Shown: positions 8,285 to 15,984 of the stretch, in pieces
How positions within the stretch are numbered: position 1 is the first letter of the stretch
How the letters are laid out: every line of letters starts with the position of its first letter
Source: Candidatus Omnitrophota bacterium
GTDB taxonomy: Bacteria; Omnitrophota; Gorgyraeia; Pluralincolimonadales; Pluralincolimonadaceae
Reading direction: 5' to 3'
Length of the DNA: 64,000 nt
NCBI GenBank assembly: GCA_017992785.1
Contig: JAGONY010000002.1
Location: forward strand, 1 to 64,000
Translations under genes and position numbers: made by a program
Notes under the pieces: generated by a model
What the model was told of the DNA's origin: nothing
Databases searched by the model: none
The model's input: the letters and a program-made list of their open reading frames with translations, nothing else

Positions 8285-8674
8285 ATGTCGCTTAAGGTCA
8301 ATTCGGAGAAGAAACCCGGTGACGTGTTCGTATTCTCGCTTAACGGCTCGATCGATTCGGACACGTATAAGGAACTCGACGACAGGATCTCGCCGGCGCT
8401 CAACGGCGGGGCCAAGGTCATCATATTCGACATGGACGGCGTCGAGTACGTCAGCAGCATGGGGCTTAATACGATATTCAAGATACAAAGGACGCTCGAT
8501 AAGTCGAACGGGACGTTCATGATGACTAATGTCCAGCCGCAGGTCAAGAAGGTCTTCGAGATAGTAAAGGCGCTGCCGAGCATGAAGGTCTTCGAGAGCA
8601 TCGAGGAGGCGGACGCCTACCTTTACAAGATACAATCCGAAGAGAAGAACAAACAGAACCCTTCGGGATTTTAA
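8285..8674 (+). CDS. STAS domain protein (anti-sigma factor antagonist type)
   Basis: A 129-residue single STAS domain of the SpoIIAA/RsbV type. The pattern FSLNGSIDSDTY, then VIIFDMDGVEYVSSMGL, matches the family, with the phosphorylatable serine expected in VSSMGL (about residues 57-58). Such proteins switch partner sigma-control kinases or lipid and transport machinery. No kinase or phosphatase partner is adjacent. A strong ribosome-binding site (AGGAGG) precedes the ATG. The last 10 residues form a polar tail. Confidence 0.88.
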   Translation: MSLKVNSEKKPGDVFVFSLNGSIDSDTYKELDDRISPALNGGAKVIIFDMDGVEYVSSMGLNTIFKIQRTLDKSNGTFMMTNVQPQVKKVFEIVKALPSMKVFESIEEADAYLYKIQSEEKNKQNPSGF

Positions 8675-8685
8675 GGAGGCATGCG

Positions 8686-8946
8686 ATGAAGAAAGCCATA
8701 CTGATAGCCCTGCTGCGCACGAGGAGTAAGTCGGCGGTGCGGTTCCAGAAGGTCCTGACGAAGCACGGATGCATGGTCAAGACGCGCCTCGGCATACACG
8801 ACGGCGTCGCCGGGAGCTGCTCCGACACGGGCCTCATAATACTCGAGCTCGTCGGCAGCGGGAAAGACGCGGCCGGGCTCGCGAGGAAGCTCAACGCGAT
8901 CGCGGGCGTCTCGGCGAAACTCGTTGGCATATCCCTGAAAAAATAA
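8686..8946 (+). CDS. Small ACT-like fold protein (TM1266-like)
   Basis: An 86-residue protein with the beta-alpha-beta-beta-alpha-beta pattern of small ACT/NikR-C-like regulators. The segment CSDTGLIILELVGS followed by LARKLNAIAGVSAKLVGISL resembles the TM1266 family, some members of which are annotated as regulators of iron-only hydrogenase systems. No hydrogenase gene is in this window, so that role is not supported here. A strong AAGGAGG lies 6 bases before the ATG at 8686. Confidence 0.62.
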   Translation: MKKAILIALLRTRSKSAVRFQKVLTKHGCMVKTRLGIHDGVAGSCSDTGLIILELVGSGKDAAGLARKLNAIAGVSAKLVGISLKK

Positions 8947-8950
8947 ACTT

Positions 8951-9613
8951 ATGCCGCGTTGCCGTGCAAGGGATATCCTCGGAAAGCTCAAATCGCTCTC
9001 AAACCCGAAGAACGTCGAAGGCATGGCGCGCTTCGGGATCAACCCCCGCAATACCCTCGGCGTTCCGATACCCGTATTAAGGAAGATAGCCAAAGAGACA
9101 GGCAAGGACCACGCCGTCGCCCAGATATTATGGTCGTCCGGCATACATGAAGCCCGGATACTCGCGGGCATGGTGGATGACCCCGCCCTCGTCACTCCGC
9201 GCCAGATGGATCTCTGGGCGGGGGGATTTGATTCGTGGGACACCTGCGACCAGGTCTGCTCGAACCTGTTCTCGTATACGGATGCGGCGCACAAGAAGAC
9301 ATTTGAATGGAGCGGCAGGAAAAAAGAATTCGTCAAACGCGCGGGATTCGCGCTGATGGCCGCCCTCGCCGTGCATGATAAGGAGTCGAAGGACGCCGTA
9401 TTCCTGAAGTACCTGCCGGTCATAAAAAGGGAATGCAGGGACGGGCGCAATTACGTGAGAAAGGCGGTCAACTGGGCGCTGCGGCAGATAGGAAAGCGCA
9501 ACGCGCGGCTGAAGAAGGCCGCGCTGAAGGCGGCGAAAGAGATATATAATATCGATTCGAAGGCCGCGCGCTGGATCGCGTCGGACGCGATAAGGGAGCT
9601 GGAGAAGAGATGA
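8951..9613 (+). CDS. AlkD-like DNA alkylation repair protein (HEAT-like repeats)
   Basis: A 220-residue all-helical protein matching the AlkD family of DNA glycosylases that remove alkylated purines. Characteristic pieces are GVPIPVLRKIAKE, the DSWDTCDQVC segment carrying the family Trp-Asp, FVKRAGFALMAALAVHDK and the NYVRKAVNWALRQIGKRN helix that contacts DNA. Length fits the family (about 220-240). It begins 4 bases after the previous stop and overlaps the next gene by ATGA. Activity on alkylated DNA is from family knowledge only. Confidence 0.85.
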   Translation: MPRCRARDILGKLKSLSNPKNVEGMARFGINPRNTLGVPIPVLRKIAKETGKDHAVAQILWSSGIHEARILAGMVDDPALVTPRQMDLWAGGFDSWDTCDQVCSNLFSYTDAAHKKTFEWSGRKKEFVKRAGFALMAALAVHDKESKDAVFLKYLPVIKRECRDGRNYVRKAVNWALRQIGKRNARLKKAALKAAKEIYNIDSKAARWIASDAIRELEKR

Positions 9614-10077
9614 ACAGGTCGTTCATGCTGCTCGCGATATCGGAGGCGGAAAAGAACCTGAAGAAGCCGGACGGCGGGCCGTTCGGCGCGTGCATAATAA
9701 AAGGCGGGAAGGTCCTCGCGGCCGCGCGCAATACGGTGCTCCGCGACGACGCGTCCTGCCACGCCGAGGTGAACGCGATACGCATCGCGTCGCGCAAGCT
9801 CGGGACGTTCGACCTCTCCGGCTGCGAAATATACTCTACGACGGAACCGTGCCCGATGTGCTTTTCGGCGATACACTGGGCGCGCGTCGGGAAGGTCATC
9901 TTCGGGACTGATACGAAGGACGCGAAGAAGATAGGTTTTAACGAACTTATGATAACCGACAGCCGGCTGAAAGCCCTCGGCAAGAGCAAGGTAAAGATAG
10001 TCCGGGGTTTTATGCGCGGCGAGTGTCTCGAACTCTTCAGGAGGTTCAATGAACTGCCGAATAAGAAGCTCTACTGA
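9610..10077 (+). CDS. Nucleoside/guanine deaminase family protein
   Basis: A 155-residue zinc-dependent deaminase of the cytidine deaminase-like superfamily. Zinc ligands and catalytic Glu are seen in CHAEVNAI (HAE) and TEPCPMCFSAIHWA (PCPMC). The GGPFGACI and KLGTFDLSGCEIYSTTEPCPMC pattern (split here) is closest to guanine deaminase GuaD, which converts guanine to xanthine, rather than tRNA adenosine deaminase TadA. The ATG overlaps the stop of the AlkD-like gene. The precise base substrate is uncertain. Confidence 0.86.
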   Translation: MNRSFMLLAISEAEKNLKKPDGGPFGACIIKGGKVLAAARNTVLRDDASCHAEVNAIRIASRKLGTFDLSGCEIYSTTEPCPMCFSAIHWARVGKVIFGTDTKDAKKIGFNELMITDSRLKALGKSKVKIVRGFMRGECLELFRRFNELPNKKLY

Positions 10078-10591
10078 CCGCCGTCGTGGCAGGTCGTGGC
10101 TCAGGATATATATCTGGGCCGTCGTCATCTCGTCGGTGGCGTATTTCGGGTTCAATCTCGCCCGCGATATCTTCGGCGGCGAGGAAGCTAAGGTCCGCAA
10201 GTTCATCATGCAGGGCAAGTCCCGCCTCGAGAAGAGGGATATCATCGGCCTCTCGGAGATGGTCTCGGCGGACTATAAGGACAAGTACGGCAACGACAGG
10301 GTGACCGTCGTTTACGGCGCGAAAACGTTCCTCGCGTATTACAAGGACGTTTTCATAAATATAGAGAAGACGGATATCGTCCTTAACGAGGCAAAGGATA
10401 CCGCGGAAGCGGAGGTCGTCGCGCTTATGATAGGCAAGACCAAGGACGGCAGGTCCGATTCTATCATGGAAGGGCTTGAAGGCGAGAAGGACAAGTTCCG
10501 GCTGAAGCTCAGGAAAGAAAAGAACGGCTGGAAGCTCCTTGAGATCGAGTTCCTCCAACCGCTGAATATTATGGGCGAGAGGGTAGGTTAG
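10049..10591 (+). CDS. Membrane-anchored NTF2-like protein, unknown function
   Basis: A 180-residue protein with an Arg-rich N-terminus (positive inside), one membrane helix at about residues 19-38, and a periplasmic domain. The domain reads like a SnoaL/NTF2-type cone: a first helix, MVSADYKDKYG, then alternating strands ending in KNGWKLLEIEFLQPL. It overlaps the deaminase gene by 29 bases; AGGAGG lies 4 bases before its ATG. Its 3' end overlaps the convergent ppiD-like gene by 23 bases. No binding partner or substrate can be named. Confidence 0.68.
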   Translation: MNCRIRSSTDRRRGRSWLRIYIWAVVISSVAYFGFNLARDIFGGEEAKVRKFIMQGKSRLEKRDIIGLSEMVSADYKDKYGNDRVTVVYGAKTFLAYYKDVFINIEKTDIVLNEAKDTAEAEVVALMIGKTKDGRSDSIMEGLEGEKDKFRLKLRKEKNGWKLLEIEFLQPLNIMGERVG

Positions 10592-11996
10592 GCTCCAGGT
10601 TCGCCTTCTTTTTCAGGTCGTCATACCAGCTTAGGGACGCAAAGAACTGCTTCTGCGCTATGAGCAATTCCTTGAACTTCTCCTTATCCGCCTCGTATTT
10701 CTTCTCGTCTATCGGCGTTATCGAATCCAGCCTTATTACCGTATAGCCGTTATTGACCTTCACGACCTCCCCGACGACCTCGCCCGGCTTTACCGAGAGC
10801 GCGGCGTCGGCGAAATCCGGCGATATGCCGATGCCTTCAATATACTGGCCCGGCACGAAAGGATTCGTCTTCTTCTCGTGCAGGGAAAGCTTCTTCGCGA
10901 CGTCCCCGAACTTCGCGATGCCCTTCTGTATCTCCGCGAGCGCTTCCTCGGCCTTGGCTTTCGCGATCGTTCCGGCCTTTTCGGACTTCAGCGCAGCCCG
11001 CGCCTTGTCCGCGGACTCCTCATACGTTGCGTCGCGTTCCGGCACTCTCTGCTTGAGCTTCATGAAATATATCCCGCTTTTCGTCTCGATCGGGTTGCCT
11101 ACGGCTCCTTCCTCGAGCGCGAACGCGGCCCCGGCGAATTTAAGGTCGTAGCCCACCAGGGGTATGGACGCCTTCTCGTCGAAGAGCCCCGTCTCCTTGA
11201 TGCTTAAAGAGAACTTCTTCGCGGCGGCGGCTAGGTCCTTGTTTGCGGCGAGCTCATACGAGATCTCGAGCGCTTCTTTCCTGGCCTTTTCCTTAGTTTC
11301 TTCCTTGTCGTCCGCGAACGGTTTTACGATATATTCGACATTGACCCGTTCGGGTATCCTGAAGGCCTCCTTGTTCTTCTCGAAATAGGCCTTCGTTTCC
11401 TCGTCGGGAGCCGACACCTGCGTCAGGTAATCGGAGGTCTTCGCGAGTATGTAGTCGGCCTTTACCTTTTCATTGAGGTATCTGTATTGTTTCAGGGCTT
11501 CCTCATCGGTGACCGCAGCCGTCTTTGTATGTTTGTCTATGAGTTTTTCTATCGTAAGGTTCTCCCTGACGATCCTCTCGAACTCGGTAGGCGTAAGCCC
11601 GAAATTATAACGAAGTATCTCCTCGTAAAGTTTCTTGCTGAACCAGCCGTCCTTGTCATTGAACGCGTCTATCTTCTTGACGAAAGCGACTATCTCCTTG
11701 TCGTCGACCTTCACGCGCTCTTTCTTTGCCTGCGCGAGCAGTATTATCCTGTCCCACGCCTGTTCTTCGAGGGCGGTCTCGACCTGCGGGTCGCGCGGCA
11801 GGTCGCCGTACTTCATTATCATCTGCGTCCTCGCGGCGATATATGATTTCTTGAAGTCGCTGAACTGCACTCTCTTCCCGAAGACCTTTCCCGCCGCAGG
11901 GCTCGTCTCATGGCTGCTGACGGCATAGAGCCCGATGAAGGCGACTATGAGTATGTAAAGCGGTATCCTTGCGTTCTCCCTGATCTGTTTGAGCAT
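10569..11996 (-). CDS. PpiD/SurA-like peptidyl-prolyl isomerase, membrane anchored
   Basis: A 475-residue minus-strand protein. One N-terminal membrane helix (about residues 10-27) anchors it in the inner membrane; the SurA/PpiD N-terminal chaperone region follows (VFGKRVQFSDFKKSY, with ALEEQAWDRIILLAQAKKERV). Two parvulin-like segments come next, around RVNVEYIVKPF and AAAKKFSLSIKETGLF, and FGDVAKKLSLHEKK. It probably helps fold envelope proteins. The frame is open much further upstream, but only the ATG at 11996 gives the signal anchor and has GGAG at a good distance. It has its own promoter. Confidence 0.85.
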   Translation of the reverse strand: MLKQIRENARIPLYILIVAFIGLYAVSSHETSPAAGKVFGKRVQFSDFKKSYIAARTQMIMKYGDLPRDPQVETALEEQAWDRIILLAQAKKERVKVDDKEIVAFVKKIDAFNDKDGWFSKKLYEEILRYNFGLTPTEFERIVRENLTIEKLIDKHTKTAAVTDEEALKQYRYLNEKVKADYILAKTSDYLTQVSAPDEETKAYFEKNKEAFRIPERVNVEYIVKPFADDKEETKEKARKEALEISYELAANKDLAAAAKKFSLSIKETGLFDEKASIPLVGYDLKFAGAAFALEEGAVGNPIETKSGIYFMKLKQRVPERDATYEESADKARAALKSEKAGTIAKAKAEEALAEIQKGIAKFGDVAKKLSLHEKKTNPFVPGQYIEGIGISPDFADAALSVKPGEVVGEVVKVNNGYTVIRLDSITPIDEKKYEADKEKFKELLIAQKQFFASLSWYDDLKKKANLEPNLPSRP

Positions 11997-12026
11997 TTTA
12001 GGTTCTCCTTTGGGGAAATTTAAGGT

Positions 12027-12055
12027 ATTATAACAGGAAACGGGATGCCGGGCAA
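12027..12055 (-). promoter_or_regulatory. Promoter of the ppiD-like gene
   Basis: Read on the minus strand: TTGCCC (12055-12050), a 17-base spacer and perfect TATAAT (12032-12027). The predicted start near 12020 gives a leader of about 24 bases with an AAAGGAG ribosome-binding site. Confidence 0.65.
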
Positions 12056-12117
12056 CTCCCAATTTCAGGTAAACCTTTTCTCGGCGCCGCCGTCTAAACA
12101 GGTAAAAGGAGGAAGGG

Positions 12118-12522
12118 ATGAACAGGGGATATATCGCGATAATGGCGGTGGTTCTGATACTCGTGGTAGCGCTCGTTTCCGTAACGGCCGGCATCACGAT
12201 AGGCAGGTACCAGGCGCGCAGGGAGATGTTCAGGGAAGCGCATAAGCGCTGGGAGATGCGCGGAGAGAAGATGAATGCCGGCGACATGGCATCGGGCATG
12301 CGCAGGGCCGAGAGGAGCAAGAGGTTCCGCGAGTTTGCCGAGAAGAACCCGGAAGAGATGCAGAAGATGATGGACTCGAGGAGAGAGAAGGTCCGCGAGC
12401 GCCTTATTGCGCTTAAGCGCAATAATCCGGAGAAGTTCAAGCAGGTCCTGCAGAAGATGGAGATGCTCGAGCGGAACCTCGAGTCGCTCAACAGGGAACT
12501 GGCGGCTGAACCGGTAAAATAA
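12118..12522 (+). CDS. Met-rich membrane-anchored helical protein, possible sensor
   Basis: A 134-residue protein with one N-terminal membrane helix (about residues 6-27) and a long, highly charged helical periplasmic domain rich in Met, Arg, Lys and Glu (for example EEMQKMMDSRREKVRERL). The shape resembles CpxP/ZraP/CnrX-type periplasmic sensors, which wrap helices around metals or misfolded protein. It sits 11 bases upstream of an ECF sigma factor. AGGAGG precedes the ATG by 5 bases. The sensor role is inference from shape and neighbours; no defined metal site is seen. Confidence 0.7.
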   Translation: MNRGYIAIMAVVLILVVALVSVTAGITIGRYQARREMFREAHKRWEMRGEKMNAGDMASGMRRAERSKRFREFAEKNPEEMQKMMDSRREKVRERLIALKRNNPEKFKQVLQKMEMLERNLESLNRELAAEPVK

Positions 12523-12533
12523 CGGAAAGACCA

Positions 12534-13109
12534 TTGGACGAAGAGGCCGGGCTTATAGAGCGGGCAAAGAGCGGCGAGCGGGCCGCCTTCAATTCGCTTG
12601 TGGACATGCACAAGGAGAAGGCGTTCGGGCTCGCGTTCAGCTTTATCGGAAACGTGGAGGACGCCAAGGACGTCCTGCAGGAAGCGTTCGTGAAGGCCTA
12701 TATCGGAGTGATAAATTTCAGGGGTTCGTCGAGGTTTTACACGTGGTTCTACAGGATACTGGTGAACCAGTGCAAGGATTTCCTCAGGAAGAAGAAGGCC
12801 AGGAGCGGCGTCTTCCTCGACCCGCTGCCTCCGTCCGAAGACGGAGAGGATGACGCGCCGGAAGCGGTAGACCCGGCCCCGCTGCCTTCGCAGGCGGCGC
12901 TGGACAGGGAGACGAGGCAGATGATAAACGACGCGGTGACCGCCCTGCCGGAGAGGCAAAAGGCCGTATTCATTCTGAAGCATATACAGGGGATGAAATT
13001 AAACGAGATCGCCGAGACGGTGGGATACAGCGAATCGACCGCGAAGGTCCACCTTTTCAGGGCGGTAAGGGGGTTAAGATGCAAACTGGCAAAAAGTTTG
13101 ACGACCTGA
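12534..13109 (+). CDS. ECF-type RNA polymerase sigma factor
   Basis: A 191-residue sigma-70 family extracytoplasmic-function sigma factor. Region 2 is seen as AFNSLVDMHKEKAFGLAFSFIGN, EDAKDVLQEAFVKAY and SSRFYTWFYRILVNQCKDFLRKKK (split motifs); region 4 as LPERQKAVFILKHIQGMKLNEIAE and [16 protein letters not shown]. The linker between them (residues about 90-125) is acidic and Pro-rich. The start is a TTG at 12534 with only a weak upstream GGAAAGA. It lies between two small membrane proteins, as in sensor/sigma/anti-sigma modules. Confidence 0.93.
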   Translation: MDEEAGLIERAKSGERAAFNSLVDMHKEKAFGLAFSFIGNVEDAKDVLQEAFVKAYIGVINFRGSSRFYTWFYRILVNQCKDFLRKKKARSGVFLDPLPPSEDGEDDAPEAVDPAPLPSQAALDRETRQMINDAVTALPERQKAVFILKHIQGMKLNEIAETVGYSESTAKVHLFRAVRGLRCKLAKSLTT

Positions 13110-13450
13110 TATCCAGGGCGCCGATGCCGAAGATGTCGAAGGGTTTTTGGGCCAGGTTCGACGCCGAGCTGGGCGAGAAGCTCGACAGGGCCGAAGTAAA
13201 GCGTATCTCGGTCAGGTCGGCCGTGCTCGGTGTGCTGGAGGATCTCGGGGCCGCCTTCTCAAATCCCGAGTTCAAGCGCGCCCTCGCGACCGCTTCGGCG
13301 GCGGTAATGGTGGTCGGTTTCAGCGTAATATTCGCCGCCAAAGGGGGCCCGGGGCTCTATCCCGTCTCTTCCCTGACGAGCGACGAGCTTGTTGATGAGA
13401 TAGTCATGCTCGACGCCTATCCGGCCAGCGAAAATATAATTGACTTTTAG
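13079..13450 (+). CDS. Putative anti-sigma factor (small membrane protein)
   Basis: A 123-residue protein overlapping the sigma gene by 31 bases. The first 80 residues are cytoplasmic and charged, with the [10 protein letters not shown] segment common in small anti-sigma proteins. A single membrane helix follows (about residues 80-98), then a short acidic periplasmic tail. Overlap with and position after an ECF sigma gene support an anti-sigma role, which is inference; no zinc-binding HxxxCxxC motif is present. Confidence 0.68.
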   Translation: MQTGKKFDDLISRAPMPKMSKGFWARFDAELGEKLDRAEVKRISVRSAVLGVLEDLGAAFSNPEFKRALATASAAVMVVGFSVIFAAKGGPGLYPVSSLTSDELVDEIVMLDAYPASENIIDF

Positions 13451-13468
13451 CCCCATTGAATATAGAAT
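13440..13468 (+). promoter_or_regulatory. Promoter of hisG giving an apparent leaderless mRNA
   Basis: TTGACT (13440-13445), a 17-base spacer and TAGAAT (13463-13468). The hisG ATG is at 13476, the eighth base after the -10, so the transcript should start at or beside the A of the start codon. The -35 overlaps the last codons of the upstream gene. Confidence 0.7.
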
Positions 13469-13475
13469 AGGGGCC

Positions 13476-14351
13476 ATGTCAAGATTAAAGATAGGACTAC
13501 CAAAGGGTAGCCTTCAAGAGGCTACCTTTAAGCTGTTTAAGAAGGCCGGATTTTCGATATCCGGCTCCGAAAGGTCGTATTTCCCGTCCGTGGACGACCC
13601 CGAACTTGAGCCCGTGCTGCTGAGGGCCCAGGAGATGTCCCGTTATGTCGAGCAGGGCATACTCGACTGCGGCATAACCGGCAACGACTGGGTGCTCGAG
13701 AACGGCTCGGACGTGGTCCGCGTCGAAGAGCTTACCTACGCGAAACAGAGCCTGAACCCGGTGCGCTGGGTCCTTGCCGTGCCCGAAAAATCGAATATCC
13801 GCAGCATCAGGGACCTCAACGGCAAGCGCATAGCCACCGAGCTCGTGAATTTCACGAAGGATTACCTGAAGAACAAGAAAGTAAAGGCGGATGTGGAGTT
13901 CTCGTGGGGCGCTACCGAGGCGAAGGTCTATTCCGGCCTCGTCGACGCGATCGTGGAGCTTACCGAGACCGGCTCGTCGCTGAGGGCGCACAACCTTAAG
14001 ATCGTAGAGACGTTATGCACTTCGACCACGCAGCTTATCGCGAACAGGAAGTCCTGGAAGGACGCGTGGAAGAAGTCGAAGATAGAGAAGATAGCGATAC
14101 TGCTAAAGGGCGCCATCGCGGCCGAGGAGAAGGTCGGGCTCAAGATGAACATAAAAGAGGGCGATCTGAAGAAAGTGCTCGGCGTGCTGCCCGCGATGCG
14201 CAGGCCGACGATATCACACCTGAGCGTCAAGGGATGGGTCGCCGTCGAGACGATAATCGACGAAAAGCAGGTCCGCGAGCTTATACCGAGACTGAAATCA
14301 GCAGGAGCGGAAGGTATCATCGAATACCCGCTCAACAAAGTAATTTACTGA
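13476..14351 (+). CDS. hisG: ATP phosphoribosyltransferase, long form
   Basis: A 291-residue HisG, the first enzyme of histidine synthesis (ATP plus PRPP to phosphoribosyl-ATP). Seen: [14 protein letters not shown] at the start, [26 protein letters not shown], and the PRPP loop [18 protein letters not shown]. The C-terminal 75 residues are the ACT-like regulatory domain of the long form, so no HisZ is needed and histidine feedback is expected. I chose ATG at 13476; an upstream TTG at 13440 lies in the promoter. No other his gene is in the window, and no ribosome-binding site is properly spaced. Confidence 0.94.
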   Translation: MSRLKIGLPKGSLQEATFKLFKKAGFSISGSERSYFPSVDDPELEPVLLRAQEMSRYVEQGILDCGITGNDWVLENGSDVVRVEELTYAKQSLNPVRWVLAVPEKSNIRSIRDLNGKRIATELVNFTKDYLKNKKVKADVEFSWGATEAKVYSGLVDAIVELTETGSSLRAHNLKIVETLCTSTTQLIANRKSWKDAWKKSKIEKIAILLKGAIAAEEKVGLKMNIKEGDLKKVLGVLPAMRRPTISHLSVKGWVAVETIIDEKQVRELIPRLKSAGAEGIIEYPLNKVIY

Positions 14352-14370
14352 AAAGGAGGGGAGTCAGAAG

Positions 14371-14466
14371 ATGCCGTGCGGCAAGAAACGTAAAAGAAGG
14401 AAGATCAGGACGCACAAGAGGAAAAAGAGACTCCGCAGGGACAGGCACAAGAAGAACAAGAACTAA
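14371..14466 (+). CDS. 31-residue AURKAIP1/COX24-domain (bS22-type) basic protein
   Basis: A very short gene: strong ribosome-binding site GGAGGGG at 14355-14361, ATG at 14371, stop at 14464-14466. The product is 31 residues, over half Lys or Arg, beginning MPCGKKRKRRK and containing THKRKKRLRRDRHKK. This matches the small AURKAIP1/COX24-domain proteins of many bacteria, related to the C-terminus of mitochondrial mS38 and to mycobacterial bS22, which sit in the small ribosomal subunit. It lies between hisG and the TPR gene. Ribosomal association is from family knowledge. Confidence 0.85.
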   Translation: MPCGKKRKRRKIRTHKRKKRLRRDRHKKNKN

Positions 14467-14475
14467 CGTCTTCCT

Positions 14476-15984
14476 GTGGCCCTGACTTTTTCTCACGTGA
14501 AAAAGTATTTTGTCTTATCCGCGATAGGGGTGGCCCTTTTTATGCTGATAAAAGGGTCACCCTCGTATTCGAGGTCTTCCGAAGCGAGCCCGGGCACGAG
14601 GTCATACGCGCACTTCCTGATGGGCGCGGTGCTCGACGGCGAGAGCAAATTCGAAAAGGCCATCGAAGAGTACAAGCTCGCGTTGAAGTCCGACCCGGGT
14701 TCTTCCACGGTAAACACGAGGATAGCCCTCGATTACATAAGGCTCAACAAGCCCGACGAGGCATCGAAGTACCTCGATACCGCCATAGCGAAGGATCCCG
14801 ACGATACTAAGGCCAGGTTCATCCTCGCGCTGCTCCATACGATAAACAAGGACTACGACGGGGCGGCGAGACAGTACGAGGAGATAGTAAAGAGGGACCC
14901 GCACGACATAAAGGCCCTCGCTTCGCTCGCGGACCTCTACGTATTGCAGCAGAAGATAGAGGAAGCGGCGCAGGCCTACGAGAGTATCCTGAAAGAAGGC
15001 AAGAGCTCGAGCCTGATCCATTTCACCCTCGGGATATTTTACAGCAAATTAGAGAAATATGACGAGGCGCTTTCACATTTCGGCGAGGCGCTGAAGATCG
15101 ACCCCGATTATTCCGAGGCGCGGCTGAGCAGGGCGATACTTTACGAGCTCAGGGGCGATTACCCGAAGGCCGAGGAGGACTACAAGAAGATACTCGAGGC
15201 CGAGCCGCTGAACACGAAAGTATACAAGCTGCTCGCGCACGCGTATTACAGGGACGGCAAGACCGGCGAGGCGATAAAGACGTACAAGCTCGCAGTCGAC
15301 CTCGAGCCGGACAAGGCGGACGGTTATCTTGAGCTCGCTTACCTGTATATTAACGAGAAGAAGCCCGACGAAGCGATAAAACTGCTCGATAAGGCCGCGG
15401 CCCTGAAAGACGAGCCGATGATAAACATCGTCTATATAGTAAAGGGCATGGCGTACTCTCAGAAGGGGCAAAACGACGAGGCGGTCAAGTCGCATAAGAG
15501 GGCGGTAGAGCTCGCGCCCAACGACGCGGAAGGTTATTTTTACCTCGGCGCCGCATACGAAAAGCAGGGCGACAAAGAGAAAGCTAAAGCGCAGCTGAAG
15601 AAGGCTATAGAGCTGAACCCGAAACATGCCGACGCGCTGAACTACCTCGGGTATATGTACGCCGAAGAGGGCGCGAACCTCGACGAAGCGGTCGGGATGA
15701 TAAAACGGGCTATCGATATCAGCCCCAACAACGGCGCGTACGTAGACAGCCTCGGCTGGGCTTATTACCAGAAGGGCATGACCGACGAGGCGATAGCGCA
15801 GCTCGAGAAGGCGATAACGCTCTACGGCAAGGACCCGATCCTGTACGACCATCTCGGCGACGCTTATTCAAAGAAGGGACTCAAGGACAAGGCGAAGGAA
15901 TGCTGGAAAAAGTCCCTGGAACTTAAACCCGACCAGAAACAGGTCAGGGAAAAACTGGAAAAATCCGAAAGAGCCCAAAAATAG
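14476..15984 (+). CDS. Membrane-anchored TPR-repeat protein
   Basis: A 502-residue protein with an N-terminal hydrophobic segment (about residues 11-26) that could be a signal anchor, followed by about 12 tandem TPR units from residue 45 to the end. Each shows the usual A/G-Y-A-P spacing, for example HFTLGIFYSKLEKYDEALSHF, and NYLGYMYAEEGANLDEAV. The protein is probably a periplasmic scaffold for protein complexes. The GTG at 14476 is 9 bases after the preceding small gene; there is no clear ribosome-binding site, and GTG at 14497 is an alternative. Partner unknown. Confidence 0.88.
   Translation: MALTFSHVKKYFVLSAIGVALFMLIKGSPSYSRSSEASPGTRSYAHFLMGAVLDGESKFEKAIEEYKLALKSDPGSSTVNTRIALDYIRLNKPDEASKYLDTAIAKDPDDTKARFILALLHTINKDYDGAARQYEEIVKRDPHDIKALASLADLYVLQQKIEEAAQAYESILKEGKSSSLIHFTLGIFYSKLEKYDEALSHFGEALKIDPDYSEARLSRAILYELRGDYPKAEEDYKKILEAEPLNTKVYKLLAHAYYRDGKTGEAIKTYKLAVDLEPDKADGYLELAYLYINEKKPDEAIKLLDKAAALKDEPMINIVYIVKGMAYSQKGQNDEAVKSHKRAVELAPNDAEGYFYLGAAYEKQGDKEKAKAQLKKAIELNPKHADALNYLGYMYAEEGANLDEAVGMIKRAIDISPNNGAYVDSLGWAYYQKGMTDEAIAQLEKAITLYGKDPILYDHLGDAYSKKGLKDKAKECWKKSLELKPDQKQVREKLEKSERAQK

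Noticed and set aside
11997-12983. Upstream extension of the ppiD-like frame on the minus strand
   Set aside because: The extra 330 codons run against a sigma-factor gene and would bury the signal anchor; the ATG at 11996 has a ribosome-binding site and a promoter behind it.
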